Shown here piece by piece: positions 39,226-48,874 of a stretch of DNA of 64,000 bases. Below the pieces are notes generated by a model. That model was not told where the DNA came from and did not search any database. It saw only the letters and a list, made by a program, of their open reading frames with translations. Within the stretch, counting starts at the first letter, position 1; each line of letters starts with the position of its first letter. The DNA is from Symsagittifera roscoffensis (taxonomy: Eukaryota; Xenacoelomorpha; Acoela; Convolutidae), in assembly GCF_963678635.1 (NCBI RefSeq), contig NC_087066.1, positions 2,599,633-2,663,632 of the forward strand. Direction: 5' to 3'. The position numbers were made by a program, and so were the translations under genes.

Positions 39226-39446
39226 AGGGGACGAGGGGACGGCCGATCCCCCCACCCTTCCTGGTTCGTGAATGTTCGGTCTTAACTAGGTTAAAAAACT
39301 ATTCACGGTAATCCGGAAGGCTTCCGCGTTCCGAACTACCCTTCCGCCCCGGCGGTTTAGGCCTATTAAGGGCGTTAATGTGAGCATCCGCTCGGCGCGG
39401 AGTGCTCGTTAACGGTTCTGCCGGTCATGATGTTAAAAAAGAATAA

Positions 39447-39461
39447 CACCCAGGAGCGCCA
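39447..39461 (-). promoter_or_regulatory. Primer-binding site candidate
   Basis: The coding strand reads TGGCGCTCCTGGGTG beginning 12 nt after the 5' LTR. It starts with TGG, complementary to a tRNA CCA end, and is identical at the same distance from the LTR in the plus-strand relative (44199-44213). The tRNA primer is not identified; a 12-nt gap from the LTR is longer than usual. Confidence 0.65.
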
Positions 39462-39473
39462 TAAAAACATGTA

Positions 39474-40394
39474 TGTAACATTCGCCCGGAAGATACATAT
39501 CGACGGAAAACAAAACTAAGTCTTAAGACGACTGGCTAACATCTAAACAGAGCTTTGCATGCTTTTCACCGTCTCTACCAAGCCAGTACTTTCGGTGGTC
39601 TTTCTAACATCGGGTCGACAAAAACGTTACTGTTCTCCGGCTTCGACCAGAACGCTCAAATTAACTTAATTACATGCAAATAGTGAGCTCATGGCTGGGT
39701 CTCAGTTTCCCCAGACCACGAGGTCACTCCTAAAAACAGGGCTATTACTATTTATTGAATTATTGTTTTTATTCAGTAGATAAAAATCATCATCTCCATC
39801 GAAGATGGATCAACCCTTTCCCCCAAACTCCTAGCTCCTCATCCTTGTCAAAACTAATCCAAATATCAATTAAATTCAAGTCAGGACATGACAGGATGCT
39901 AAAAGTTCACACGAGTCAATAAAAGTTTCAGTCCCGAGACCCTTCCGGATTCTTGAATCCAGTGAATCAAGCTCGTTAATCTTGATTTCTTCCTAATCCG
40001 GAAGGCTGGTTTCTCACCCTTTACCGTTGTTCGCAACGGCCTTGCAACTATTGTAGCGGCAGAATAGTTGCAACTCGGAACGTTCTCTGCTATTCCTGTA
40101 ATCTGCTGCTGTTTTTCAATCGCGATTATCGTATTTATCATCAGCGCAACTAATGTTGTTGTGTTCTTCTTTCTCGTTTTTGCCAAAATGGCCGTTTCTG
40201 ACATTTCTCAGAAATATGACGTCATAATTCCAATTTTTGAAATTTTAAAATACCAGTATATTCTAGCCCTCACCGTTTGGCCAATCGTTCCAATAACGTT
40301 CTTAATTCTCAATAATCACCAACTCGGAAGGCTTGCTGCTAAAAATTCGAATTCCGCATAGATTGCATTTTGGCCATTCTGATCGAATGTCGCA
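39474..40394 (-). repeat. 5' LTR of the giant element
   Basis: Partner of 16653-17573; same length and boundaries (TGYGACATTCG ... CGAATGTTACA on the coding strand, with the outer end reading TGCGAC here). About 16 substitutions distinguish the pair, suggesting a relatively recent insertion, although no calibrated rate can be applied. Confidence 0.95.
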
Positions 40395-40533
40395 AGTGAG
40401 TTGAGGTGGAGTAGATAAATTTCAATTTCTAATGCGATTTGTAAGATCAATTTTAGAAAACTGGAGTACCACTTGACGATAACCCGGTGTTATGCGATCA
40501 ATGAAGACATTGATGGGGACTGTCCGGGGAGTA
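40395..40533 (+). other. 3' UTR end and polypurine tract of the plus-strand relative
   Basis: Continuation of the 3' UTR interrupted at 16652 by the giant element. It ends in CAATGAAGACATTGAT, GGGACTGTCCGGGGAGTA, matching the corresponding end of the giant element (minus strand of 17574-17612). The polypurine-like string is at 40519-40533. Confidence 0.7.
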
Positions 40534-40577
40534 TGTGCCATTCTGCCAGATTGGCACAGTGCAACCTTCCGGCGACA
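40534..40577 (+). repeat. Start of the LTR of the plus-strand relative (interrupted by a LINE)
   Basis: TGTGCCATTCTGCCAGATTG aligns with the LTR start of the giant element on its coding strand (TGTGACATTCGACCAGAATG). After about 40577 similarity is lost, and the LTR resumes after the LINE at 43395. The LINE therefore lies inside this LTR, or replaced part of it. Confidence 0.6.
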
Positions 40578-40617
40578 CAGAAAACGAAGATTAAAGGCCT
40601 TAGCAACAACTCACAAC

Positions 40618-42174
40618 ATGCCTGCAGCCGGAAAGAAAAACCGGAAGAATACGAGGACTAAATCAACGACCGACATCAGAGCAGACGAAGAAGAATGTCT
40701 CAAATGCAGCAGAACCGATGGAGATGACTGGATCGAGTGCGATCGGTGCTCAAAGTGGACACATGCAGACTGCGCGAAAATCCCCAGAGAAGTATTCAAG
40801 TATATTTCAACATCAGATAATATTGTGTACATGTGTGATATTTGCTGGAGCAGACCAATTGATAAACCCGCCATTGCATGGGAGGAGACCGATAAGAGAC
40901 TCAAACTCATTGAACAAAAACTTGAACGCGTAGTCCAAGTAGTGGACAAGCCCCCCAGTGTTCTCAGTGGTTCCGATACCCGTCCCCAGAAACCTCAACA
41001 ACCAGATCCCAGTTGCTTCAACGGCATACGGATACAGAATTTAAAAGAACCGGATCACGAACTCTCATCTGACAACATGGAGTCTGATATGGCCGGGGTA
41101 CGCACAATTTTGAATGATCTATGCGGAGAAGAAGCTACCATTGCGGATCTCTACCGTACTGGGAAGAAAAAAGAAAATGTTACAAGACCAAGAACACTGA
41201 TAGTCAAGCTACCGAACTACTGGCAGTACCGAAAGGTTCTGGCAAGGACACATAAGTTGAAGGACTCTTCTGACAACGTATTTATCTCCCATGAACTAAC
41301 GAAAATTGAACTTGAGCTAGAAAAGAGTTTGCTGAAATGCCGATACGAACTTATTCAGTCTGGTCAGGTCGCAAATGAAAACGCAAAAATCCGTGGTTTG
41401 AAACTGTTTATAAACGGACAGGAACATAAATTGGATAGACTACAAGCCAAACTTGTCACTATGTTGCTTATTAATGCCAGATCCCTCAAAAAACCAAACG
41501 CCCTGATGCATTTACGTACAGAAATGCTAGACCAAAATGTTGACATCTGTCTTGTTTGCGAAAGCTGGTTGGGTGTTAATGTTGAATATTCCTTCATGCT
41601 GCCTGGATACCACCTTGAAAGACATGATCGAAGCAATAAGAATTCCAATAAGCAAACTGGAGGCGGAGTATGTGCATTTATTAGGCACAACCTGTCGTAC
41701 GCACGGCTACATCCTCTCGGTTCCGATCTGTTTGAAATTTTGTGGCTTGACTTCTTCATAAGTCCTCGTGTTTTACTCTGCATACTTTACTTCCCTCCAG
41801 ACGCCTGTAATGCGGAAGCAGTCTCCGAACATATTATTTCCACGGTTGAGAACAGCATGCAAAACACAGCCTACGGTTGCGTTGTCGTGTGTGGTGACCT
41901 GAATTCCCTCGACACAGGCCATATTTCGACTCATTGCAATTTGCATCTTGTTAACACCGACCCAAAGCGCGGAGCACGAAATCTTGACAAATTTCTATGC
42001 GATGACCCGAGTATAGTCCAATGCTGCGAAACGTTTCCTCTTACAAAATCAAGTGACCACCTGGGAGTTATTGCAAAGATCGCCAAATCCAAGCATTCAC
42101 GCAGGGAAATAGTTTTCCGAGACCAAAGTGTTCAATTTAAACGAAGCTTGCAATCTTGCATTGGATCAATGTGA
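40618..42174 (+). pseudogene. LINE ORF: PHD finger, nucleic-acid-binding region, AP-type endonuclease
   Basis: The frame is open from 40492, but the ATG at 40618 (MPAAGKKNRKN) is the likely start, since upstream sequence belongs to the interrupted LTR. A PHD-type finger follows: CLKC, then WIECDRCSKWTHADC, then YMCDIC (C4HC3 order, about residues 28-80). An RNA-binding-type middle region comes next, then an apurinic-like endonuclease beginning MLLINARSLKKPNAL and continuing with DICLVCESWL, GGGVCAFIRH, VVVCGDLNSLD and KSSDHLGVIAKI (the SDH motif). ORF1 and endonuclease are in one frame, probably after a fusion or deletion. The frame stops at 42174 and the RT follows in another frame. Confidence 0.82.
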
Positions 42175-43324
42175 CTTTTCTCAAATTCTGCACACAAATG
42201 AAGTCAATCAGGCGGTTTCAGAATTGAGCCATGTCCTCACCTCGTATTTTAACCATTTCTGTCCCTTCCGAAAAGGTTTCTCAACTACGTGCGCGCTTAT
42301 CAAGCTACTAAACGATGTGTACTCCATCCGTTCAGAAAATGACTACGTTCGAATCATCACTCTTGATTTAAGCAAAGCGTTCGACTCTATTTCTCATCGT
42401 GCTATTATTGATGGACTTCATAAGTCTCATTATAACCCCTTTCTTATGAACTGGTACAACAGTTTTCTTTCTGGTCGCGTTCACTCGACTCTTGTAAACG
42501 ATCAACTATCTCGTGAACTTACTACCAGTCAAGGCGTTCCGCAAGGAACAGTAAACGGACCACCGCTTTTCAACAGTGGTACAAATGACATATCAGTCAC
42601 AACTGACATTCCTGAAAAACGGTGTAGACTCACTAAATTCGCTGACGATTTTACCCCAGTTGTTGGAGGCCGCATAGGTGAACATGACTATGCCAGTGAC
42701 GTTATTAATGCACGCGAAGTCCAGTTTAGCTCCAAAAACTTGACGCTGAATGACGGTAAAACAAAAGACACCCTATTATCGTTTAAAGAAGGTCAACAAC
42801 CTAGAACTATTCCTGGAGTTGAACGTGTGACGTCGCGAAAAATACTCGGTGTCATATTTGACGAAAATCTGTCGTTCAAGGAGCACATTACTGCTATCTG
42901 CAAAGCGTCAGTCTCATGTTTATATCTTTTGTTGCGTCTCAAACGTCTGAACTATACAGCGGAAGATCTGAAATTTTTTTATAATTATTTGGTCATATCT
43001 CGACTATCTTACTGCGCGTCTGTTTGGTGTGGTACTCATTCATATTTACTAGATCAAATAGTCCGAGTTCAGAACAAAGCACAATTTTTTGGTATTATTG
43101 ACGAAATTGAACCTATTCGCGAAATTATCCGCAAATCTGACCAGGCCTTGCTACGCAAAATAACCGAGACCGGGTATCTGCATCAGCTATGTCATCTCCT
43201 ACCACGCAGAACGGATTATACCGCGGATACGCTGCGACCCAGAAACGCTGGAGTTATGAAGACTAAATTGAAAAAACAACTCTGTTTTTTCCCTTCGAGA
43301 GTTTTAAGAGGAGTGTACACTTAA
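42128..43324 (+). pseudogene. LINE reverse transcriptase, N-terminal fingers deleted
   Basis: 398 residues. After a short linker (SYFNHFCPFR) the frame jumps to KGFSTTCALIKLLNDVYS, missing the usual fingers motifs, so about 200 residues appear deleted. Motif A IITLDLSKAFDSISH, motif B SQGVPQGTVNGPPLFN, motif C LTKFADDFTPVV (Ala-Asp-Asp kept) and the C-terminal KILGVIFDENLSFKEHI and SRLSYCASVW are present. CR1/L2/Jockey-type. Overlaps the endonuclease frame by about 47 bases through a frame break. Confidence 0.82.
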
Positions 43325-43394
43325 ATTTGTAAATATGTATCGGATGTATTATCCGAAATAAATAAAAACTTTGTTGTTTTTGTTGTTGTTGTTG

Positions 43395-44186
43395 TCTAGA
43401 TATTCTGAAAATTTGATTTTTTAAAATTTCGATTGACGGGCCAGTATTTCTGAGAAATACAAAAAGACGGCCATTTTGACTGAAGAGGACAAAAAAACAC
43501 AACAACAAGGACAGAGATTGCAGAAAACAGTCGCACGAAAGAACGAGAGAAACGAAGCCTTTTATCGTGGCAATAACATACGATAAGAGCCTTAGCAGTA
43601 GAATTTAGTGGAGAAGGAAGCTTCAGTGGGGAAGGGATATTCCACGGAACCCTCCCGTGCCACAAATTGGGAGAGATAACAGCATTATCTAGAGAAGAAC
43701 ACGGGAGCGGAGGCTTGGTCCCCCAGAGACTGTCGTATGTGAAAGGAATATATTAAACTGACTTTGTAGCTACTTGGATGTCGTAGAACTCTGAATTAAC
43801 ACCGGTATAATTTGAGATTTTAGAATATGAGTAGCTAGAAAGAGGAAAGGGTCAATCCATCTCCAATGGATTTAATATAGAGCTGCCACACAAAAACATA
43901 AAAAATAAGGTGTTCGAGCCGTGTTTTTGATAGCAATCACGTAGTCTGAGGATCCGAGACTCAGCTATGTGGTTGTATTCTCATGTGAACGAAAGCTGTT
44001 CAAAAGTCGTTTGACTGATGGCCTAAAAATAGTAACTTTTTACTTAGCCCTAGACAGACCAGAAAATCAACTGGCAAGGTCGAGACGGTGAAAAACGAGT
44101 AGGATTAAGGTAAATGACGCCTGCCAGTCGTTAATAGGTACTTTTTCTACGCTCCATCGCTGTATAGTATTTGGGCGAATGTTACA
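43395..44186 (+). repeat. LTR of the plus-strand relative, second part
   Basis: Aligns with the giant element's LTR on its coding strand: shared words include ATATTCTG, TATTTCTGAGAAAT, CGGCCATTTTG and ACACAACAACA near the start, and the end GGGCGAATGTTACA. It is considerably diverged from the giant element's LTR, so it is an older or different subfamily. It is followed by a primer-binding site. Confidence 0.8.
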
Positions 44187-44198
44187 TAGACGTTTTTA

Positions 44199-44213
44199 TG
44201 GCGCTCCTGGGTG
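44199..44213 (+). promoter_or_regulatory. Primer-binding site candidate of the related element
   Basis: TGGCGCTCCTGGGTG, 12 nt after the LTR end at 44186; identical to the site of the giant element. Confidence 0.65.
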
Positions 44214-45884
44214 GGCCTGTTAAAGGCATGAGACCATCATGATCAGCAAACGTTTCAGCGACAAACCCTCCGCTCCGCGCGCAAGCCCGAGTTAAAGGTC
44301 TCAATGACTGTTGTTGTACTAGGGGGAAGGTGCGTATCCTCCGCCTAGTACTATTTAGCTTTTTAACTTAGTTAAGATCGAAAATTCCGGGGGCCGGAGT
44401 GTTAGGTGGGAAATCTAGAGCCCGCCTGTCCCAAGGTCCCAGGACCAAAAACAATTAAAGAGAAAGCGTAAAACCAAACAAAAATAGTGTATAACCAAGA
44501 AAAAGCCAAAAACAAAATTAATTGAAAACAAAAAAGTACAAAAAACAGTAAAAAAATCCAAAAAGACCAAAAACAGTAAAAAACATAAAGTGACAGTTTA
44601 TATTTTATTTCCGGGTGGGATGTGATCTGACCTTCCTATTTTTTGTTGTTTCAGATTGATTTATATCATTTCTGATAGAAAGATTGTGTGTTTTGGTGAA
44701 GGGTTGGGTACCCTCCCTCGAGTATAATTTGAGTGTTTAAGTGAATGGTGATTTTGCCGGTGGCCGGAGGGTAGAGTGGCAAGCTGACCGACGTGTTCCA
44801 CACTCAACAGGGACACCAGGAACAACATCCACAACGACTGTTGGGTATCGTTGAAACAATTTTAGTATCGTTCGGGTACTATTTCATTAAAGCTTAAGTG
44901 GTCGGGGGGGATGATTGGCGCGGTCCGATTGTACCCTCCATCAATTGCAAATTTCCGAGTTAAGGGTCTTAGCTCGGGTATTTTGGTGCAAAGGAGGGTA
45001 TAGTAATATACATTAACGACTACTAATAGGTTATTATAATATTATATATTACTTATCCCCTATTTAGACCCAAGAAACACCCAAATTTCGTCGAAAATTA
45101 CTGACTTTCGACAAACTATAGACCCCCTAATTTTTGGATATCCGAGCTTTTTCGAAAAGCAAAAAGCTTTTATATAGGGAGTAGCTAGGTAACTTAATCC
45201 CCCTGACTAAAGTAACCGCGTGAGAAAAGACTCAGTAGAAGTTAGAAAAAACGAAAACTTTTCGATCAAAATTTTGATAATTTTCTGAATTTTGTCAATC
45301 TGTTTTGGGGATCAAGTTTTTGAGTTTTTGGAGTTAGAGCAATAAAATTTTTTGCGTTGGGAGCATGCTAGCATAACGTGCTCGGTTACTAGAGAAATTT
45401 TTGGGTAACCCTCCGACTAGTTCTGTAGTTAGTCCGGTTTTTAGCATTTTTCCAATGCCGTACGGGGGCTACTAAGCTCGTTCCATTTATTTCTAGGCAT
45501 TTTCACTGAAAATTGCGAAAAAAGTCTTTCAGAACCTATTTAGGTGGTGAAAAAAAGGCCATTTTGACGAACGCGTTTTGGCGATTTCTCAAAGACTAGC
45601 CAACCGATTGTGATAATTTTGGTACCATAAGTCGACGAATTTGACCATTTTTCCGGACCGCAACCGTTTTTGGGTTGATAATTTCGGAAAATAAATTTTT
45701 TTTTAGAATTTGTTGGTTCGGAGGGTCCAAATCACAGGGAACCCTCCGAGCGGCATAAAATTTTGCAAAATCACCTTTTATTCTACTGGGAAGGTTGACC
45801 GTGTCAGCCAACTTAGTTTTAAGTCAGGTAGACCGCTTTCAGAGGCTTTACTGCGGTAAAATAACCCGTTTTCTTGATTTTTGC

Positions 45885-46275
45885 GGAACCCTTCGGAGCA
45901 ACCCTCCGGAGTGACTTAAGCCCTTTAGCAACCCTCCTTAGTGGAAATTTTCCACGTAACCCTCCGAAGAAGTTAAAACAATCCCCCATAGAGCTTTTAG
46001 CTTGTTTTGACGCTTTTTGAAGCTAGTGGAAGACCCTTCTAACTGAGGTTAAAAATTTTGAAAATTTTGGAAGAACCCTCCGAGGTAACCCTCCGGAGCA
46101 TATTAAGCCTCTTATTGACCCTCCTAAGTGAGTGAAGAGGAACCCTCCGAAGTCACTTAGATAGCTAAGGTACCCTCCGAGGTAACCCTCGGAATTAAGC
46201 TAAGTGTCTTAACAACCCTCCGAAGTAACCCTCCGGAGTGACTTAAAACCTCTTAGCAACCCTCCTTGTTGGAAA
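45885..46275 (+). repeat. aaCCCTCCGRAG word cluster in the related leader
   Basis: The words aaccctccgg, aaccctccgaag and related forms occur about every 15-40 bp (at least a dozen copies). They parallel the CCGGA words of the giant element's leader but on the opposite strand relative to transcription, as the self-complementary core allows. Confidence 0.7.
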
Positions 46276-46424
46276 CTTGAGGAAATCTTCTGTGGCATTT
46301 TGGGAAACGGAAAATATCCATTTAATTAGGATCGTATTAGGATATTAGGCGTGCTTGTTAGGATCATAGGAGCCCATTTGACCCGGAATATTGTGGTCAA
46401 CTTTGGATTCTAGATCGGGTGTAT

Positions 46425-46624
46425 NNNNNNNNNNNNNNNNNNNNNNNNNNNNNNNNNNNNNNNNNNNNNNNNNNNNNNNNNNNNNNNNNNNNNNNNNNNN
46501 NNNNNNNNNNNNNNNNNNNNNNNNNNNNNNNNNNNNNNNNNNNNNNNNNNNNNNNNNNNNNNNNNNNNNNNNNNNNNNNNNNNNNNNNNNNNNNNNNNNN
46601 NNNNNNNNNNNNNNNNNNNNNNNN
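46425..46624. other. Assembly gap (200 N)
   Basis: Exactly 200 N, a typical fixed-size scaffold gap. Sequence on the two sides is of different character, so nothing should be read across it. Confidence 0.99.
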
Positions 46625-47400
46625 CCACTGATGGAAGACACAAGGGTCTGAACTTAATGTACATCGAACACAATTTATTTCATTAAAGCAAATTGGAAGA
46701 GATGTAGAGTAACAAAATACGCACTTAGTCTTGCTCAATATACCGAGAGTTGTTTTTACAACTCAATACCTTAAGTGATTAACTAGGACTAGGATTCCAT
46801 TTAAAAGAGTGGTATCAAGATGCAACCTCAGTTGCATCTGGTCGTTTACTTAATGAAATAGTGTATTACCTTGAAGGTGGCTCTGAAAGCGGTTCTGTTC
46901 CTACTAAATTTTCTTACCAGTTGGAAGAGAGATAAAATTACCGGACGATGAGTACACAATACGTCTTTTTTCTATCAATATTTAAAAAAATCCCTAGGAC
47001 AATGAAAAAAAATTCATTTTCAAATGTCCAAAAATTTTCATTCAATTTCTGAGCGAAAGTTTTTTGAACCTACTCAAAGGAGAGCTTTGAGGCCTTCGGA
47101 ATGAAAACATAGTAGAATATCGAAAACAAATTTCAGGTTTAACACGAAAATGAACTCCTCTCCACTCACTTTTTTAAGTGCAGCTAAAGAGTTACAATTG
47201 ATATCTATTATCACCCCATTTGTTCTTAAACGAGTGGCATAGTAGGGAATCGTTTGTTTTAATTCTGTACTTCCTTTTTTAAATCAAAATGTACACTTTC
47301 AAAAAAATCAACACGTTTCAAATACAATTCCAAAAATCATGAAAAAGAGGAGATTATACCAAAAAATTTTGATTGAATTCACAGTACTGTAAATGCCAGG

Positions 47401-47856
47401 ATGGAAACGAGTAAAAAGGACCTTATTGTTTTAACTTTGATTTCTCATAGAAATAAACTGAGCCAGTCAGAAAATATCAAAATAGATAATCGAGATACGG
47501 AAGAGCCTATTGTAGACTTTGTGTGTGCACTAATGCAAAAAAAAGACCAATTTTCCAGATGTTCATTTTATCATTTTGGAAGCACTTCAAATTCCACTCA
47601 ACTATGTTTTTTAAAAAAAATGCCAAAACAAAAGACAGAGGAGCATGGATCCCTTGCTAAATCTGAAAAAGTAAGACCAAACAGATTGTATTTTAGGTGT
47701 AGAATTGCGTACGGGTCTGTGCAAAGCTTGAACAAAGCAAGTAGTTTATCAGATAAAAAGAAGAACAAGTCTTACAAATCAAGACATCTTATACAAAATT
47801 TGGTCCACCAATCAGACGTTTCTGATGACTTCAAATTTTTCAAAACGTATCAGTGA
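47401..47856 (+). CDS. Unrecognised ORF spanning an insertion and the integrase arm
   Basis: 151 residues. The first about 113 residues lie in the sequence unique to the plus-strand arm and show nothing I recognise (METSKKDLIVLTLISHRNKL at the start). The last part (LSDKKKNKSYKSRHLIQN) is in the inverted-repeat arm and belongs to the linker just before the integrase core. Probably a decayed part of the same transposon's protein. Confidence 0.35.
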   Translation: METSKKDLIVLTLISHRNKLSQSENIKIDNRDTEEPIVDFVCALMQKKDQFSRCSFYHFGSTSNSTQLCFLKKMPKQKTEEHGSLAKSEKVRPNRLYFRCRIAYGSVQSLNKASSLSDKKKNKSYKSRHLIQNLVHQSDVSDDFKFFKTYQ

Positions 47857-48180
47857 AATGGGTTTTGTATACAAGTTAGCTGGTCAAAACAATGGAGTTA
47901 AGTATTTATTAGTTGCTGTAGACATTTTTTTCAAACAGTGAAAACAAAGTATGCCAAAGACAGTTTACAAGCTTTCAGAAAAATGATTTCTCGAGAAAAC
48001 ACTCTTGAAAAATTTTGGGTTGATAAAGGAACAGAATATGGGGGAACTTATAAAAATTTTTGCAAGGAGAAATCCATTGAAGTTTACTCAAATATGAGTG
48101 AAACAAAAGCTGCATTTGCAGATTGAGCAATTCAATCTTTAAAACATATTGTTTATCGTTACATTGAAGATTTGTTTCAA
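47742..48180 (+). pseudogene. Transposon-derived integrase core, plus-strand copy
   Basis: With frame changes near 47860 and 47935 it reads GFVYKLAGQNNGVKYLLVAV (on the sister copy), then TKYAKDSLQAFRKMISRENT, LEKFWVDKGTEYGGTYKNF and SNMSETKAAFAD. These give the second catalytic Asp (VDKGTEY) and the Glu of the usual ETKAAFAE; a stop follows at AFAD. The sequence is of the integrase type represented by the C. elegans transposon-derived protein family F54H12.3. Inactive. Confidence 0.7.
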
Positions 48181-48296
48181 CCTTGAACTGTCGCAAAAAT
48201 TGATCAATTGGAAAATCTCCCAGAGTATATTGTATAACAAATCGTTCAAGAAATATACTAAACCAAAATTCAAAATTAGTGATAAAGTTGGTGATA

Positions 48297-48768
48297 TATC
48301 GTTATATATTATATGTTTTGAATACTGATTTGCTCTCTCTGCAAATGCAGCTTTCCTTTCAGTCATCATTGAGAAAACTCACTGTCTTTCACCCTGCAAA
48401 ACCTTTTGAACGTTCTCCCATATTATGTTCCGTTATCAACCCAAAGATTTTCAGGAATCTTTTTTCGACAAATCATTCTTTTGAAAGCTTGCAAAGTGTC
48501 TTTCGCATGCTTTTTTTTCATCGTTTGAGCTCTGACAAATCTCAAAAAAAATGTCTACAGCAACTAATAAATACTTAACTCCATTGTTTTGACCAGCTAA
48601 CTTGTATACAAAACCCAAGTCCAGAAAACCCATTTCACTGATACGTTTTGAAAAATTTGAAGTCTTCAGAAACGTCTGATTGGTGGACAAAATTTTGTCT
48701 GAGATGTCTTGATTTGTAAGACTTGTTCTTCTTTTTATCTGATAAACTACTCTCGGTATATTGAACAA
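48297..48768 (-). pseudogene. Transposon-derived integrase core, minus-strand copy
   Basis: Open at 48768-48451: SLTNQDISDKILSTNQTFLK, then MGFLDLGFVYKLAGQNNGVK and LLVAVDIFF (first catalytic Asp in VAVDIF), then frame loss. Remains of the VDKGTE box are altered to GTX with a stop (about 48410-48430) and TERKAAFAERA is kept near 48330-48370. It retains the linker better than the plus-strand copy, so the two copies together show the original order. Confidence 0.7.
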
Positions 48769-48874
48769 GTCTAAGTGCGTATTTGTTACTCTAAATCTCT
48801 TCCCAATTTGCTTTAATGAAATAAATTGTGTTCGATGTACATTAAGTTCAGACCCTTGTGTCTTCCATCAGTGG

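Larger units (their letters stand above)
36517..39473 (-). other. Long 5' leader of the giant element
   Basis: Nearly 3 kb between the LTR and gag. It holds the primer-binding site, an A-rich tract, hairpins and dozens of copies of a CCGGA-centred word (listed separately). Short open frames within it (for example 37692-37387, 37111-36893) are built from the repeats or lack motifs. The segment at 38158-38245 resembles the hairpin region of the LTR itself (a CCGGATTGATGAATCC-type start, then a GTTAAGTTCGATTTC-type middle), so LTR-like sequence recurs in the leader. Confidence 0.75.
16653..40394 (-). mobile_element. Giant (23.7 kb) Ty3/Gypsy-type LTR retrotransposon
   Basis: Two 921-bp terminal repeats at a constant offset of 22821 bp bound 21.9 kb of internal sequence transcribed on the minus strand. 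Contents in transcription order: leader (39473-36517), gag (36516-33590), protease (about 33850-33523), RT-RNase H (33545-31403), integrase with extra domains (31393-28008), small ORFs (27931-27746, 27358-27113), coiled-coil ORF (27113-26289), SGNH hydrolase plus giant ORF (26355-18948), C-terminal extension (18944-18411), small basic ORF (18407-18216), 3' UTR. Gypsy affiliation rests on the pol order and RT motifs. Only a 3-bp AGT is shared at the two outer flanks. Typical Gypsy elements are 5-10 kb. Pol is interrupted by stops and shifts, so this copy is not autonomous, but the LTRs are about 98% alike. Confidence 0.93.
40578..43394 (+). mobile_element. LINE with PHD-finger ORF1, internally deleted, (TTG)n tail
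   Basis: Plus-strand non-LTR element: ORF1/endonuclease (40618-42174), RT (42128-43324), a short 3' UTR with ATAAATAAA, and a microsatellite-like tail of TTG repeats (43368-43394). It sits inside an LTR (40534-40577 and 43395-44186). The 5' boundary is approximate. Confidence 0.85.
44187..46424 (+). mobile_element. Leader of a related LTR element, plus strand, truncated by the gap
   Basis: Collinear with the leader of the giant element: primer-binding site (44199-44213), a conserved AGCTTTTTAACTTAGTTAAG block (44357-44377), the A-rich tract (44450-44590), a hairpin (44955-44977), then CCTCCG repeats. No gag ORF is reached before the N run at 46425. Confidence 0.8.
46625..48874. repeat. Interrupted inverted repeat carrying integrase fragments
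   Basis: 46625-46750 is the reverse complement of 48749-48874, and 47742-48158 of about 48300-48748, by eye at roughly 85-95%. On the minus strand the two arm parts are contiguous; on the plus strand they are separated by about 990 bp (46751-47741). The inner spacer is about 140 bp. A transcript across it could fold into a hairpin with arms of more than 400 bp. Confidence 0.85.

Noticed and set aside
16653-40394. Interpretation of the giant element as an endogenous virus with an env gene
   Set aside because: The post-pol ORFs show no signal peptide, membrane anchor or fusion-type cleavage site; the SGNH hydrolase and acidic linkers point to another role.
44187-46424. Gag ORF of the related LTR element
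   Set aside because: No sustained open frame on the plus strand before the gap; only leader sequence is present.
46345-46738. Several long open frames crossing 46425-46624
   Set aside because: They consist of unknown residues over the N run; no sequence supports them.
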